From Phalacrocorax aristotelis (Eukaryota; Chordata; Aves; Suliformes; Phalacrocoracidae): a DNA stretch of 64,000 nt. The stretch is from NCBI RefSeq assembly GCF_949628215.1, contig NC_134277.1:1514983-1578982 (forward strand), in the 5' to 3' direction. The position numbers were made by a program, and so were the translations under genes. Below the pieces are notes generated by a model, which made no database searches, was not told the origin of the DNA, and saw only the letters and a list, made by a program, of their open reading frames with translations. This document shows positions 34,125 to 44,949 of this stretch, one piece after another (the first letter of the stretch is position 1; each line of letters opens with the position of its first letter).

Positions 34125-36780
34125 GCATTTCAGGTGAGCTGGGTCGCAGTGAGGAGGAGCATGGGGCTGGTGACTTCTTGCAAGGAGAGCGGTGATTTTG
34201 TGTCTTACGGTATCTCTAGGGGCTGCAAGTGATGACAACTGTCTAAGTCTGGAAGGGGCACAGAGCAGCTGAGCGGAACCCCGGGCTACATGTGAGGTGG
34301 GGATGATATGGGAAAGGTCCGTGTTGACTGATGTGTTGCTGAATGACAGCACTGTTTGTTGTCTGTGGGTTGGGAGTTTGGGTTTTTTTTTCTGATAATG
34401 AAGAGGCACCTGGCAACTGCAGGATTGATCTAGTGGGCTGCTGGTGTTTTTCTTGTTGAGGATGGATTGAGTGTCCCGGCCCTCTAAAAGCAGTGGTGGC
34501 CTTTTCTGGACTTGCTGTAGAGTAAGGAGGGGAATGCTGTGGGACGTGTCTGTGATGTGATGCTGATTGACAGCACTCTCCAGCCTTTTTTTCGTTGTGT
34601 GTGGGGTTTTTTTTTGGACGACGAAGAGGCACCTGGGAACTGCAGGACAAATCCAGTGGTCTGACTGTGCTCTTCCTTCTTGAGGATGGATTGAGCTTCC
34701 TGGCCCTCTGAAAGCTAAGTTGAGGCAGGGGTGCTGGGGAAGGGGTCGGGGTAGGGTGGGGACAAGGTTGGCCACGGCAGGAAGGGGTTTTAAAGGTAGC
34801 CTAGGGGTGAGGGCTGTCCAGGAAGCAGTTCCCTTTGGGCAGGTAAGGGGAGCGAGTTCCTCTTCAGCATGGTGCGAGTTTGTGCTGGGCAGGGCTGTTC
34901 GGGGCTGCGTGTGTTGTGTAGTTTGTGTGGTGTGTGTTCGGCGTCTTAGACCTTTCTCAGGTCACGATGTTCTCTTTACTCTCAGGAGCACAGCACTATC
35001 CCTAGGGGCTGGCAAGGTTCTAATTGTGGGGCCGGCGTCCTTCGGGTGCTTCTTTTTTTGCATTACAGTTTAAAGTGTGGATCGCTCTGTTGTTTGAGGA
35101 GTTTCTGGGCAGTTGTCGTCTGCGGCATCGTTCCCAGATGCGTGAACAGCTCTGCCCTGTTGCTGTCCGTTATCAAGGAGCGTAATTTCTTCCCTGCATT
35201 CTTACGTTCTTAGGTCTTGTAGCCGGGCTTCTTGTGCACCCTTCGTCTCAGTGTTGAGAGGAACTTCTTGTCACAGGCCCTGACGCTCTTCTAATCTTTT
35301 TGGATCACGTTAGGGCCTCCTTGCGTCACTGTCAGGGTTCCGCAGGTCTTGTTGCCGGACGAGCTCTTCCGTCCAGTTGTCTCTGTGTTTGCCGAGAGCG
35401 TTCTTTTGTCTCGGAGGTGCGCAGTTTGTAGTGTTTCTCATAGCGTTGGTGTGTGCGTTTTGTGAGTTTGGCTCGGAGCCGCCTTGCTGGCCGTGTAGAG
35501 TTGGGTAGGTGGCACAGCGATGAGAGGTTAGGGTTCATCTGTTGCTATGCTAAGGCTGTTGGGGGAAAGGTTGTACCGTCATCTCGGGTTGAGTGGCCCT
35601 CCTCAGCGGGCGAGGACTGTAATCACCGTGACATTTTGTGGGCTCGGAGGCCGTGACCGTAGCTATCTGGGAGAGGCAGCTAGAGTTCAGCTGAGCAGAT
35701 TACATCTGCAGGGTGTTCAAGCTTGTATGTGCATAGGGCTTCATGTTTGATGTCATATGTTTGTTTTAATGGCAGGTTATAGTCGGTCTTTAGGAACAGT
35801 TAAGGTACTGCTGTGCAACCAGGCGACTTGTTCGGTGTTGGTTTTGGAGATGTCGAGGGACGAGTCGTGCAGGGCAACAGAGGGGAACTGAGGGGACCAA
35901 TGTAAGCGGGTGAGTTGGTGCGTGGTGTATATAGAGGGAAGATGTGACCGATACCTCTATGACTCTGTTGCTCCTTGCGTTTCTTTTGTTTTGGGTTTGA
36001 AGTAGCGTAGCAATGAGCAAAGCGTGATCGGGGCACCGGAGGCAAGTCGAGCAAGGCAAGTGGTGATTGGTGGGCTGAAGTAGCAGTTCTTTTCTGAGGT
36101 GTTGTGTTGCTGGTGAAGTTATAAGCAACGCCTGTCGTTTGGGTGTTACGGACGGCGGGCGAGCTGAACACGGCACCTGGAAGTGACGTAGGCCGTGTGG
36201 GAGGCTGTCAAGGGAAAGGAGTGCAAGATGGGGATCGGTGTGGGCAGGCTGTGGCATCAGGCAGCATCTCAGGAGGTGCCTTTTCACTTGGCTTTTTGCA
36301 GGTTCCGCATGCCTATGAGAGGTCTGAGAAGGTGGGGCAGCGGCCAGCATCTAAGATCAGAGAATGCTGTGGTCCATTGTTGAGCTCTTCAGTTTTGTAG
36401 GTAACATGTGGGCCGTCTTTGGAATGGCGTGTGAGCTTGGTAGTAATGAGGAAGTCGCGGGGCGGTGATTTCTCACGAGCGTGACGGTAGTTTACTGTGT
36501 GTTGATACATTTGGTGCCACAAGCGATGACGGAAACGGGGGGTGATGCTGGAATCTGTGCAGAGCAGGTGAGCTGATGGGCATGTTTGTTTTGATGAGGG
36601 GGGTGCTCTGGAAGAGATCTGTGTCGACCCGTGTGATACTTATTGCTGGCTCTGGGTTTTTTTCTTTTTTTACATGATGAAGAGGCACCTGGCCACTGCA
36701 AGAATATCCTGGTTAGCTGGTGTGTTTCTTGTTGTGAAAGGATTCATAATCTGACCCATCTGAAAGCCCCACAGTGTAAC
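34125..36780 (+). repeat. Macrosatellite, diverged unit(s), array A
   Basis: Blocks match those of 52110-55062 and 61580-63340 in the same order. They are 'aggtgagctgggtcgcag' at 34131; the 'gaagaggcacctggcaactg' block at about 34400 and again at 34625; and the 'aaagctaagttgaggca' block at 34711. Next come the 'ggagcacagcactatcccta' region (35000) and the 'tgggagaggcagctagag' block (35668). A further 'gtgagttggtgcgtggtgta' lies at 35910, and a 'tttttgcaggttccgcatgcc' acceptor-like site at about 36292. A second, shorter partial unit ends the array. No protein is recognised. Confidence 0.8.
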
Positions 36781-37744
36781 TTTGGTTAGAAAGAGATTTT
36801 GAAAAATTGAGATATTTCTTATTCAGTGAGGTTGCATTCTATGAACTTGCCATCAGAGTGCATCTTAGAGACAATGTCTTTGTCAGTAGAACTCATCAGC
36901 ACAAGACTTGCAAAGTATTGCTTTTTTTTTTAAGATAAAAAAATCAATGGTCCTTGCGGAGATCCAAGCACAGCACATACTCCAAATGTTGATGGCATTG
37001 GTAGTGCTTGGGTTCTCAGTTGTAACAGTCGAGATACCATAAAAATACGGTTCCCCTGTATGCTTCAGTACAGCCAAACGCATTAGCATATCTGCCGGTC
37101 CTTCTTGGTAGCCCTATGTATTGCAACACTGGGGATTTGATTTGTGTGGTTTTTTGTTGTGGTATTATTTTTTTCCCCAAAAAAGTAAAACTGTATCGGG
37201 GATCTCTTCACTCACTGATTCTTCTATCATAAATGAAAGTTTAAAAAAAGCTAACATTGTCTGATTTACGACGTGACTTGCGCTGTTTCAGCTGTAACTG
37301 CCAAGCAGATGTATAGTACGATTTATTAGGTGTACTTAAGCAGGTAGGTATTTGTTGTAAATGTTTAGTGAGGGGCGACTGAATGTTGTGGGGGGGGTTT
37401 TTTCCTGCCGGTATTTTGAGGGAGTGCTCTTAAGTATTTTATTTCAGTCTCGCTTTCGATGCGCATTTCCCTGGCAGTTCAGCAGCATCTCTTGGGCAGG
37501 GCAGCTGGGCGGATGTCCCTCTCGACTCTGTAACACGCCAAAACCCCCCAGTCACGTTGCTGCTGTGTATTTTGGAGATAGATAATGGAATGGTGCGCGT
37601 GAACGGCTGTGCGAGTTAAATGAACGCAGAAGGAAAATGAAAAGCTTTTATAGCGTAGACGTTCATATTGGATGTGCATAAACACGCGCCCGCCTTCTCA
37701 GCACAAAGTGAATTACTGAGATTTATTCTTAATTTTTTACGTTA
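36781..37744. other. Spacer, nothing recognised
   Basis: This is AT-leaning sequence with T and A runs. No gene, LTR or CR1 signature was seen, and the small open frames have no recognisable content. Confidence 0.5.
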
Positions 37745-38192
37745 CTCTTTCAAGTTTGACACACTTCACTTCAGGCTTCATTGAGCCAGGCAGCTAGACT
37801 TGCGGCGGCAGGGCGAGGGCTGTAGCTGCTGCAGTGGATCTGTAAGCGGAGGTTCTGGTTACGGTACAACTTTGCCCCGCAGCCTCATGGGGTTATCTCC
37901 CCGCAGCGGTGCCATAAGGAAGGGATGAGACATTTTCCAACACCAGCCAGAGCGGTCAGTGTTACGCGAAGAATCTGTTCAAAATAGTATCGGTTAGTCT
38001 TAATACTGTTTTCAAGTGTTCCAATCACTCTAGCTTTTAAAGGATGTGTTGCGTTTTGACATGACCCGTTTACCTAGAATCTTGCTGTGGCTCAATTTCC
38101 TTCCTATCCCTTATGCTGACTGAGTTCCTCCATTTTCTTCTGTGCTATTTTATTAACGTGCTGAAATATAGTTTGGGATTTCTGTTTTTCAG

Positions 38193-38271
38193 ATGTCTTC
38201 TAAGTGTCTCGTGATGCTCAAGAGATGCCCCCCGGCCCGGGTTTGCCTGCCTGTCATTAAGCGTGGTGAAG
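38193..38271 (+). other. Exon-like segment in copy C1
   Basis: A strong acceptor (tttctgtttttcag) precedes an ATG-initiated 79-bp stretch, MSSKCLVMLKRCPPARVCLP and VIKRGE, followed by a consensus donor (gaag|gtaagg). The equivalent in copy C2 (about 41905-41975) is degraded and loses the frame and donor. It may be a relic exon or coincidence. No family was recognised. Confidence 0.25.
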
Positions 38272-38669
38272 GTAAGGGGCCATCCCTCTGCCTGGAGGCT
38301 CCTGGCTCTGTCTCCAGCGGGTGCCCTGCAGGTGCGGCCGCGAGGGCTGCCTGGTGGGGAGAGTTGGGGCCCCCAGGGACCGGGGCTGTTTGTCGCCCCG
38401 GGGAGCCCGTCCCAGCGTGGGAACAGAGCGGGAGCATGGCCGAGCAGAGCCCGAGAGAGACGTGACACGGTCCTCTGGCACGCTCCTGCTTTGCCGTGGG
38501 GTGGCCACCAGCCTGCAGACAGGGGCTGGGGGGGCTGCCCCACCTTTTAGATTTTAGCAGAGCTCCCCTTTTTTTGGGGGGGGTGGGTGTGTGTACCTTT
38601 GCAAATGACACTATTAATGAGCTGCAGGTTGGAGCAGATTCCCTTGTTTAGTGCCCTTCTTGGGGGTGA

Positions 38670-38726
38670 ATCACAGAATCTCAGGTTGGAAGGGACCTCA
38701 GGGATCACCTAGTCCAACCTTACTAT
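38670..38726 (-). mobile_element. CR1 LINE 3' terminus, antisense
   Basis: The sequence 'gaatcacagaatctcaggtt', then 'ggaagggacctcagggatca' and 'cctagtccaacctta', is the reverse complement of a CR1 3' end. Only about 57 bases are present. Confidence 0.85.
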
Positions 38727-38929
38727 AATAAAATAGGGGGAGTCCTGGGGGGGTGATGATGTCATGCGGGCACCCCAGTGTCACTGGGGGAGCAGATAAT
38801 GCATCAGAGGAGCAGGTCAGTGTGTGTGTGGGTCATCTAGGGGTTCCCCCCCTCAAAAAGGGGGGTTGCAGCCCAAAAATGCCTGAAAATTCAGGGGGCT
38901 ATTAAGAAAAATATTTTAAGAAGCCAATG

Positions 38930-39540
38930 TGGGTGTGAGGCACTGAATTAGAGAAAACCTTTTATTTTATATATATTGAAAAGTATTATTACTTTATAGA
39001 TGTATAAAGGGATTTTAGGATAGAAAGAATTCTACATTGAGATACAGTATTTTAAAATACAAAAGTAACTCGCCTGTCTACATATATTTAAAACAAAAAA
39101 TAAAGGAGTTTAAAATGAAGAAAAAGGATTTATGAAGGAATTCAAAATAGAAGGAAGTCTGCCTAGAGTGAGCATCTACACTTACTGTGTGTTACATAGT
39201 CTAAGTAGATGTCTAATCTAAATAGAGATTATATATAGTGAAATAAATAAGTCTAAATACATGTAATTGTAAGTAGATGTCTAAATAGAGAAGTTGAAAA
39301 AGATGAAAGTGTCAGAAAAGTATAAGTAAGCAGATAGCTATTCTAAATAGGTGTTCTATATATGTATTGATATGTAAGTCTAAACAGGTATGTGTAAATA
39401 GCTATTCTGTGTAAGTGTAAATATAGCTAAGTCTAAACATATCTAAATAGATGTGTGTAAAATATATGTATTCCATAAGCATATGGATGTGTAAGTAGAC
39501 ACATAACTGTAAATGTCTATGCTATATAAGGTTTTTAAAA
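38930..39540. repeat. AT-rich tandem TCTAAATAGAT-like repeats
   Basis: Dozens of degenerate copies of an 11-14 bp motif (gtaagtctaaacagatagct, gtagatgtctaaatagag) fill the area. The same pattern lies in copy C2 at about 42650-43330, showing it predates the duplication. Confidence 0.75.
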
Positions 39541-39920
39541 TGCAAAGAAACCCTATTTATACACAGGATTTATAAATTTGACAACCCCCCCTCCCAACTC
39601 CCCCCATCAATTGAAGATACAAATGTGCTTTCAAATGCTGCCCCTCTCGCCTTCTCCTTTTCCTATCCCAGTGTGGGCCTGATTCCCCCAAATGGGGATT
39701 TTCCCCTATGGGGCCGCATATGCAGAGTGGGAGCTGCTGCCAGGGTACAAAAGAACCCCAAACCTTTTGCGTCTGGGTCTGCAGTGGTGGGGGGTGGTGG
39801 AACCAAAGCAAAGAGAAAAAACTAAACAAAAACCCAAACAGTTTTGGGGGAAAGAAAACTGGAAGAGTCAACTCCAGGTGGATTTGTGCAGCTGGAAAGA
39901 AAGAAAATGGCTGGGGGGTA

Positions 39921-40511
39921 TGAAAGGGGGAAGGGGCTCTTAAGATGCAAAACCAGAAGTTAACTGTTCTATCTCTGAATGCTTATCCAGCTGAAAGTTA
40001 ATTGTTGCGGAATGCTTATCTAGCCGCTGTGTAAAATAATTAGCAAGGAGGCCTGGAATCCACTTGCGAAGGACAAATTCCTGATAAGGATAGAAAATTG
40101 TCTAAAGAACCAGCTAAAACAGGTAAAACAGTAGTTTGGACAAGCGTCAAGAGATAACTGAGTCTGCGCAAAACCAAAAGGTTACTAGCGGTGATGAAGA
40201 GGAGCCAACAGCCTTCATCTTTACTACCCCCGATCACCACCACGAGGAGGCACTGTGCAAGCTTAGTTGGGAAAGATTTATGGAAACTACTTTTTTGGCT
40301 AATTTTAATACGACGTGGGGAAAGGTCATGCATATCTATAGGCGTATTGGGAAATTGTATGTATCTGTAATGCTTTACTATAGAAATGGAAGACAAACTA
40401 TCACACAGGTGTGCATGACTTTGGTGGGACTACCCCCCGTGCTGCCCAGCGCTGAATAAACATACCTACTTCACAATCTTACAGATTGTGGAGTCCGCTT
40501 TCCGCACATCA
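39921..40511 (+). mobile_element. Solo LTR, gammaretrovirus-like (ERV1 type)
   Basis: It starts TGAAAGGGGGAAGG and ends CCGCACATCA, with GGTA at 39917-39920 repeated at 40512-40515, a 4-bp target duplication as usual for ERV1. AATAAA lies at 40455-40460, followed by 'catacctacttcacaatctt' and 'acagattgtggagtccgc', a plausible R/U5. No internal retroviral region adjoins it. The 107-codon frame inside is not a known protein. The exact start is inferred from the duplication. Confidence 0.65.
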
Positions 40512-41464
40512 GGTAGGTGGGCTGGGGAGTGACGAAACAAACACACACCACAAAAAAACCCTAAAAAAACCTCCAAATGAAGAAACCCATGGACCAGCCA
40601 CTCTCATCCACAAAACATAAACTGAAAATCACCAATTTTTGTGGTTCAAAAACACCACCCCCCCCCCCCCACTTTATACAATATTTTTTAAGAACAACCC
40701 CAATTTTTATATTATGGGAAAAAAAAAAGGACCCAAAACACAAATCCCCAAGAAACCCAGCAAAATGGAAAACAACACAACCTTAAGATAACAAAAAAAA
40801 AAAAAACCCAAAGCAATAATTGACCAACACAACCCTATTAAAAAAAACCACCATGAAAATCCTAATTTGGGGATTACTAGGTGTGAAACACCTGCATTTG
40901 GAAGGGCATTTCTGGGGCTTGTCTAGAATGGATTTTCTGCAGTGCGTCAGTTATCTGGAGCGGATCATCTGCTGCAGGTTATCCCAGGTGAGTTGCCTGT
41001 TGTGGATTATCCTGGGGGGACTCCCTGGTGTCAGTCATCCCCATGCACATTCCCCATGGCATGTCTGCCCAGACATGCCCCTGTCCAGCAGTGTCTGTCT
41101 CCTCCCCCGCCCTCCCTCTGCATGTGTCTGTGCCCTCCCTTCCACTGAAATGGGCCTCCTGCATGAGGTTTTCTCCTGTGTGGGTTTTTTCTTGGTGACA
41201 TGCCCTCACTTACCCTGCTCTCCTGTTGTGTGCTCGCTGAAGCCTTGTGCTTATGCAGGATGAGCAGAGCAGGGTCCTGGCAGTGCAGAGGCGAGGTGCT
41301 GACAAGCCAATGAAGCCCAAGGCTCAGCAGTGTACAACTCCTTTGCAGGTCAGCCACTGGCATCTGGTCTGCCTGGCTGCCCTGTGCCCTGACACACAGC
41401 TGCCCCCATCACCCCAAGCAGCCTGCCTTCAGAAGGGCAGCTGTTTTCCCCTGATTTTACTCCT
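40512..41464. other. Spacer, A-rich then mixed, nothing recognised
   Basis: A/C-rich low-complexity sequence (runs of A at about 40794-40806, C run at about 40658-40671) gives way to mixed sequence with phrases such as 'gtgagttgcctgttgtggat'. No gene or identifiable transposon is seen. Confidence 0.5.
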
Positions 41465-42053
41465 TTAGGTTTGACACTTTGGGCTTCATTGAGTAAGCAT
41501 GATGTGCAGCAGCAGCAGTGAAAGAGCTGTAGCTGTGGTGGTGAAGCGGTAAGCATAGATTCTTGTTACGCTATAGCATTGCCCTGCAGTCTCATAGGGT
41601 TATCTCCCTGCACCAGTGCCGTAAGGAAGGGATGAGGCTTTTTCTAACACCAGCAAGAATGTTTAGTGCAGTACCATTTTGATCAGATTTTTAGTATAAA
41701 TAGCTGTTAATAGTGTTTTTAAGTGTTCTACTCACTTAAGCTGTAAAGGATATGTTGTGTTTCAAGCTGATCCATTTACTTAGAAACCTCCTTTGACTGA
41801 ACTGATATACTATGCCTTAGGCTGACAACAGTTTGTATTTTCATCTGCTCCAATTTTTTTAATATGGTGACATATAGTTAGATTTTTGTTTTTCCAACAT
41901 CTTGATGAAAGCATCTCGGTATGCTCAGTAAATACGTCCCCACCCATGCTTGCTTCCTGTTACTTGGGGCACACTAATGTCAACTATGTGTGGGGGAAAT
42001 GATGCAGCAGAGGAGCAGGTGAGGGGGGATGGTGCGTGAAGGATTTTAGATGG

Positions 42054-42575
42054 TGGTCAGTGTAGGGCCACAGTGGAAGAATCACAAGCTGAACACAGCT
42101 GTGAGAACGCAACCTCGAAGGGGGGAAGCAGGAGGATTGTCATTGCACAATATGTTGTTGCAACCCCAGAACCGCCGTTAGCTGGCAGAGCACGTACCCG
42201 GCAGGTCTTGTTGCATGTGCCGGCCATGCGTGCGGCAACGTCTAGGCAGTACTTTTGCCTTGAATCTGCTGAGGGTATAAAAAGGGGCGGCTCAAAGCAG
42301 AGGGGGGGGGAAGACAGAGCACACTCTGGGAACCACAGGGGACACCCTGAAGGTGCCACGCCTACCTCCCTTCTCCACGATGACCTTGCTCGCGGTCACC
42401 CTCCTGCTCGGCGGTGTCTTGGGCATAGTCGGGTTGGTCAGACTCTGATGAGGAGAAAACAATATGCTAGTAACTGCTTCTGCAAGGCTCTAACAGAGCA
42501 ATAAATACTGTTGTGCTTTTGAAATATCATGTGTTGGGTGAATTTTGTGCATAGGAATCCTGCTAACCTGTTACA
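42054..42575 (+). mobile_element. Solo LTR of a third ERV family
   Basis: It starts TGGTCAGTGTAGGG and ends AACCTGTTACA, flanked by the perfect 5-bp duplication GATGG (42049-42053 and 42576-42580). It has a clear TATA box (gggtataaaaaggggc at about 42273) and AATAAA at 42500-42505, so U3-R-U5 order is visible. The duplicate C1 has no insertion at the corresponding place. No internal region is present. Confidence 0.88.
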
Positions 42576-42954
42576 GATGGGGGTGTAATGGGGGGTTCCT
42601 CCCCAAAGAGTCGCGGGGGATTAAATATTATAAACTATAAGTATGGGTGTGTGGCATTGCAATAAAGGAAAAGGTTTTTTTCCCTATTTTGAATTCCTTC
42701 CTCTATATAGAGTTTAAAATGCACAAAAAAAATTTTTTATGTCTATACAAGTTTTTTATATTTTAAGAGCCTGTACATGTTTCTACTTGGAATATAAAAA
42801 TTTTAAAGTTCTTTGTAATATACAGTAGGTAAAAGGTTTTTTTAAAGTTTTTTCTTTATTTATAAGTTAATATTGGTTTTCAAAATATATAAGAAGTCGT
42901 CTGCCTGGATAAAGCTATCTGAATTTAGTGTGTGTTCTATAATAAGCCTACCGC

Positions 42955-43005
42955 AGGGTCACAGGTTGGAAGGTTCTCAGGGATCACCTAGTCCAACCCT
43001 TCTGT
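42955..43005 (-). mobile_element. CR1 LINE 3' remnant, antisense
   Basis: The short sequence 'gggtcacaggttggaaggtt', then 'ctcagggatcacctagtcca', matches the reverse of a CR1 3' end. It is the only trace of the insertion. Confidence 0.7.
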
Positions 43006-43560
43006 TAGATATTCTATGTAATCTAAATAAAGATAATAAAATCAGTGCAAACAGGTATAGAGATAAGTAGATATCTCAGTCTAAATAGAGAAGTGTAAAA
43101 TTAGTGTCAATATATGTAAGTTTAAACAGATAGCTAATCTAAACAGAAGTTCTGATAAAAGTGTTGATTGGTATGTCTAAATAGATGCATAAATATTCTA
43201 TAGATGTATATAGATATAGTCACAATAGATAATATCTGTTTACACTAAGTTATAAAACATCTATGTACTCCCTAAATATACATATATTTAAGTAGATACT
43301 TCAGTGTAAATATCTCTGCTATATAGGGTTTTTAGAACACTAAGAAAAACACTATTTATAGAATGGTTTCAGAAGCTCAAACCCCCCCTTCATACGTACT
43401 GAAGTTATAAAAGCGCTTTCTAAAGCTGCCCCTTATCCCTTTTCCTTTTCCTCTCCAAGTCAGGGCCCATCCTCCCAGTTGGTGACTTGCTCCTGCAGGG
43501 CTGTGCTTGCAGAGCGAGAGCTGCTGCCACAGCACTAATACACCCCCAAATCCCCGATTC

Positions 43561-44940
43561 TGGTCCACCTACCTCTCTGGTGCCCCAAAAGTTGTTGCTC
43601 TTTTGCCAATTCTGCCCTGTACGCTTCACCTCTTTGTTTCTTGTTCCGGCTCTTTCCTCTGTCCTTCCTATTTATTCTTTTTCCTCTGTCACGCTGCTTT
43701 TGGGTGCTGACCCTGGTAGCCAGCCCACTGCAACCATATCTGACACACGTGAAGGGACGAGGCTTCGCTGCCTCCTGCGCATTCCCAGATGCGTTTGCAG
43801 CCCCTGGGCTTTGGGGTGAGTGGCTGCAGCTGGGTCCAAGGGAGAAGATGATGTGCTGTTGGATGCAGCCGGTGAGTCCGAGGACAGGGCTGGCCCTGCT
43901 GTGCCAAGGGGCTCTAGCTGGGGAGAGGGCTGCCTGGACACTCCTGCCTGCAGGAGCTGGCTGAGGAGTGAAAGGAAGGGTGTTCCACAGGCAGGTGCCT
44001 CCAGCAAGGAACAGCATGTCATTGAACAAGGAAGGATCCATCCCGGCCAGAGCATGCCACCAGCACAAGGTAACAGGATATCAGCAGCTCTGTTGGCTAT
44101 GTGTGTTGGCTCCCGTGTGTCCAGGAAACATGGTCGGAATGGAGTGTCAGGGCACCCGCCTCCTGCTCCGGGAGGGGCATGGTTTGGGCAGCCAGCACTG
44201 TGGAGGGGGAAGGGGCAGAGGGAGAGAGAGAAACCTCAGGGCTGTGAAGGTGTCCTGCCCACAACAGGAGCTGCAGTGAGTCGCACGGCTCCTCCCATGC
44301 ATCTGGGCCTATCCCTGCTATGCTTTTCCCGGTGTCTGTCTGCTTCCTTGCCTGTCCCTGCCTCTGTCTCCTTCTCAGGCTGCACAGCTCACCAAAGCTT
44401 TTTGGTCTTCTGCCAACACTGCCCTGCACCCCATCACCTTCTATGTGTCCTTTCTATACCTCTCCTTTTCTGGCTCCACACCTGCTATTATTTCTTTCTT
44501 CCCTATTACTTGTAAAAATTGCATTTCTAGGTCTGCCTCTACCCAGCAACCTATCTCCATTTCAGTGACTCCCTCTGCTCTGCCCCGGCTTGCTCTTCCT
44601 ACGCCCTTTCTCTGTGGCCATCTCTGTCTCCCTCTCTTGATATTTAACTTCTACCCACATGGCCAGAACCCCGTTGATTTTTACATTTGGGCTGTCTGTC
44701 TACGTTCAGTTCCGCATCCACGTTTTTTTCTTCCTGCCTGTCCTCAACTAAATCACTTTTTCAATTTTGTTTGTCTTCATTGATTTAGTTTGCGGACCCT
44801 ATTTCTTACTTTTTCCTGTCTGACCCTTACTCCATTGCTTTTAAAATTCGCTTTCTAGGTTTAGTTTTACGAAGCTGCCAATCCCTAATTTTAAGGGTTA
44901 TTTGTTGGTCGTGCACCCCATTGCTTTTAAAATATTTTAT
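43561..44940. repeat. Pyrimidine-strand repeat block 3, mixed
   Basis: Pyrimidine-rich + strand stretches (43560-43700, 44300-44930) flank a mixed GC-rich middle with no recognised gene. The phrase 'tgcctctacccagcaaccta' at about 44535 recalls 'cacctctacccagcagccca' in block 1 (about 26237). This indicates that the blocks share ancestry, not only composition. Confidence 0.65.
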
Positions 44941-44949
44941 CAAGGTGAC

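Larger units (their letters stand above)
37745..39790. repeat. 2-kb duplicated segment, copy C1
   Basis: Its blocks recur in order at 41465-43560. They are 'ggcttcattgag', 'ctcatggggttatctccc', 'gccataaggaagggatgaga', 'gcatcagaggagcaggt', an AT-rich TCTAAATAGA stretch, then 'aaatgctgcccct' and 'gagagctgctgccag'-like sequence. Copy C1 lacks the LTR found in C2 and so preserves the empty site. It contains a CR1 tail (38670-38726). Confidence 0.85.
41465..43560. repeat. 2-kb duplicated segment, copy C2
   Basis: This partner of 37745-39790 lies about 3.7 kb downstream in the same orientation. It contains the LTR 42054-42575, which is absent from C1, and a remnant CR1 tail at 42955-43005. Divergence from C1 is considerable (many substitutions, CpG loss), so the duplication is old. 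Confidence 0.85.

Noticed and set aside
33155..34775. Frames of 294, 249 and 238 codons (+) and 320 codons (-)
   Set aside because: The + frames lie in polypyrimidine block 2 and have the same compositional cause. The - frame crosses from the block into the macrosatellite and has no recognisable domain.
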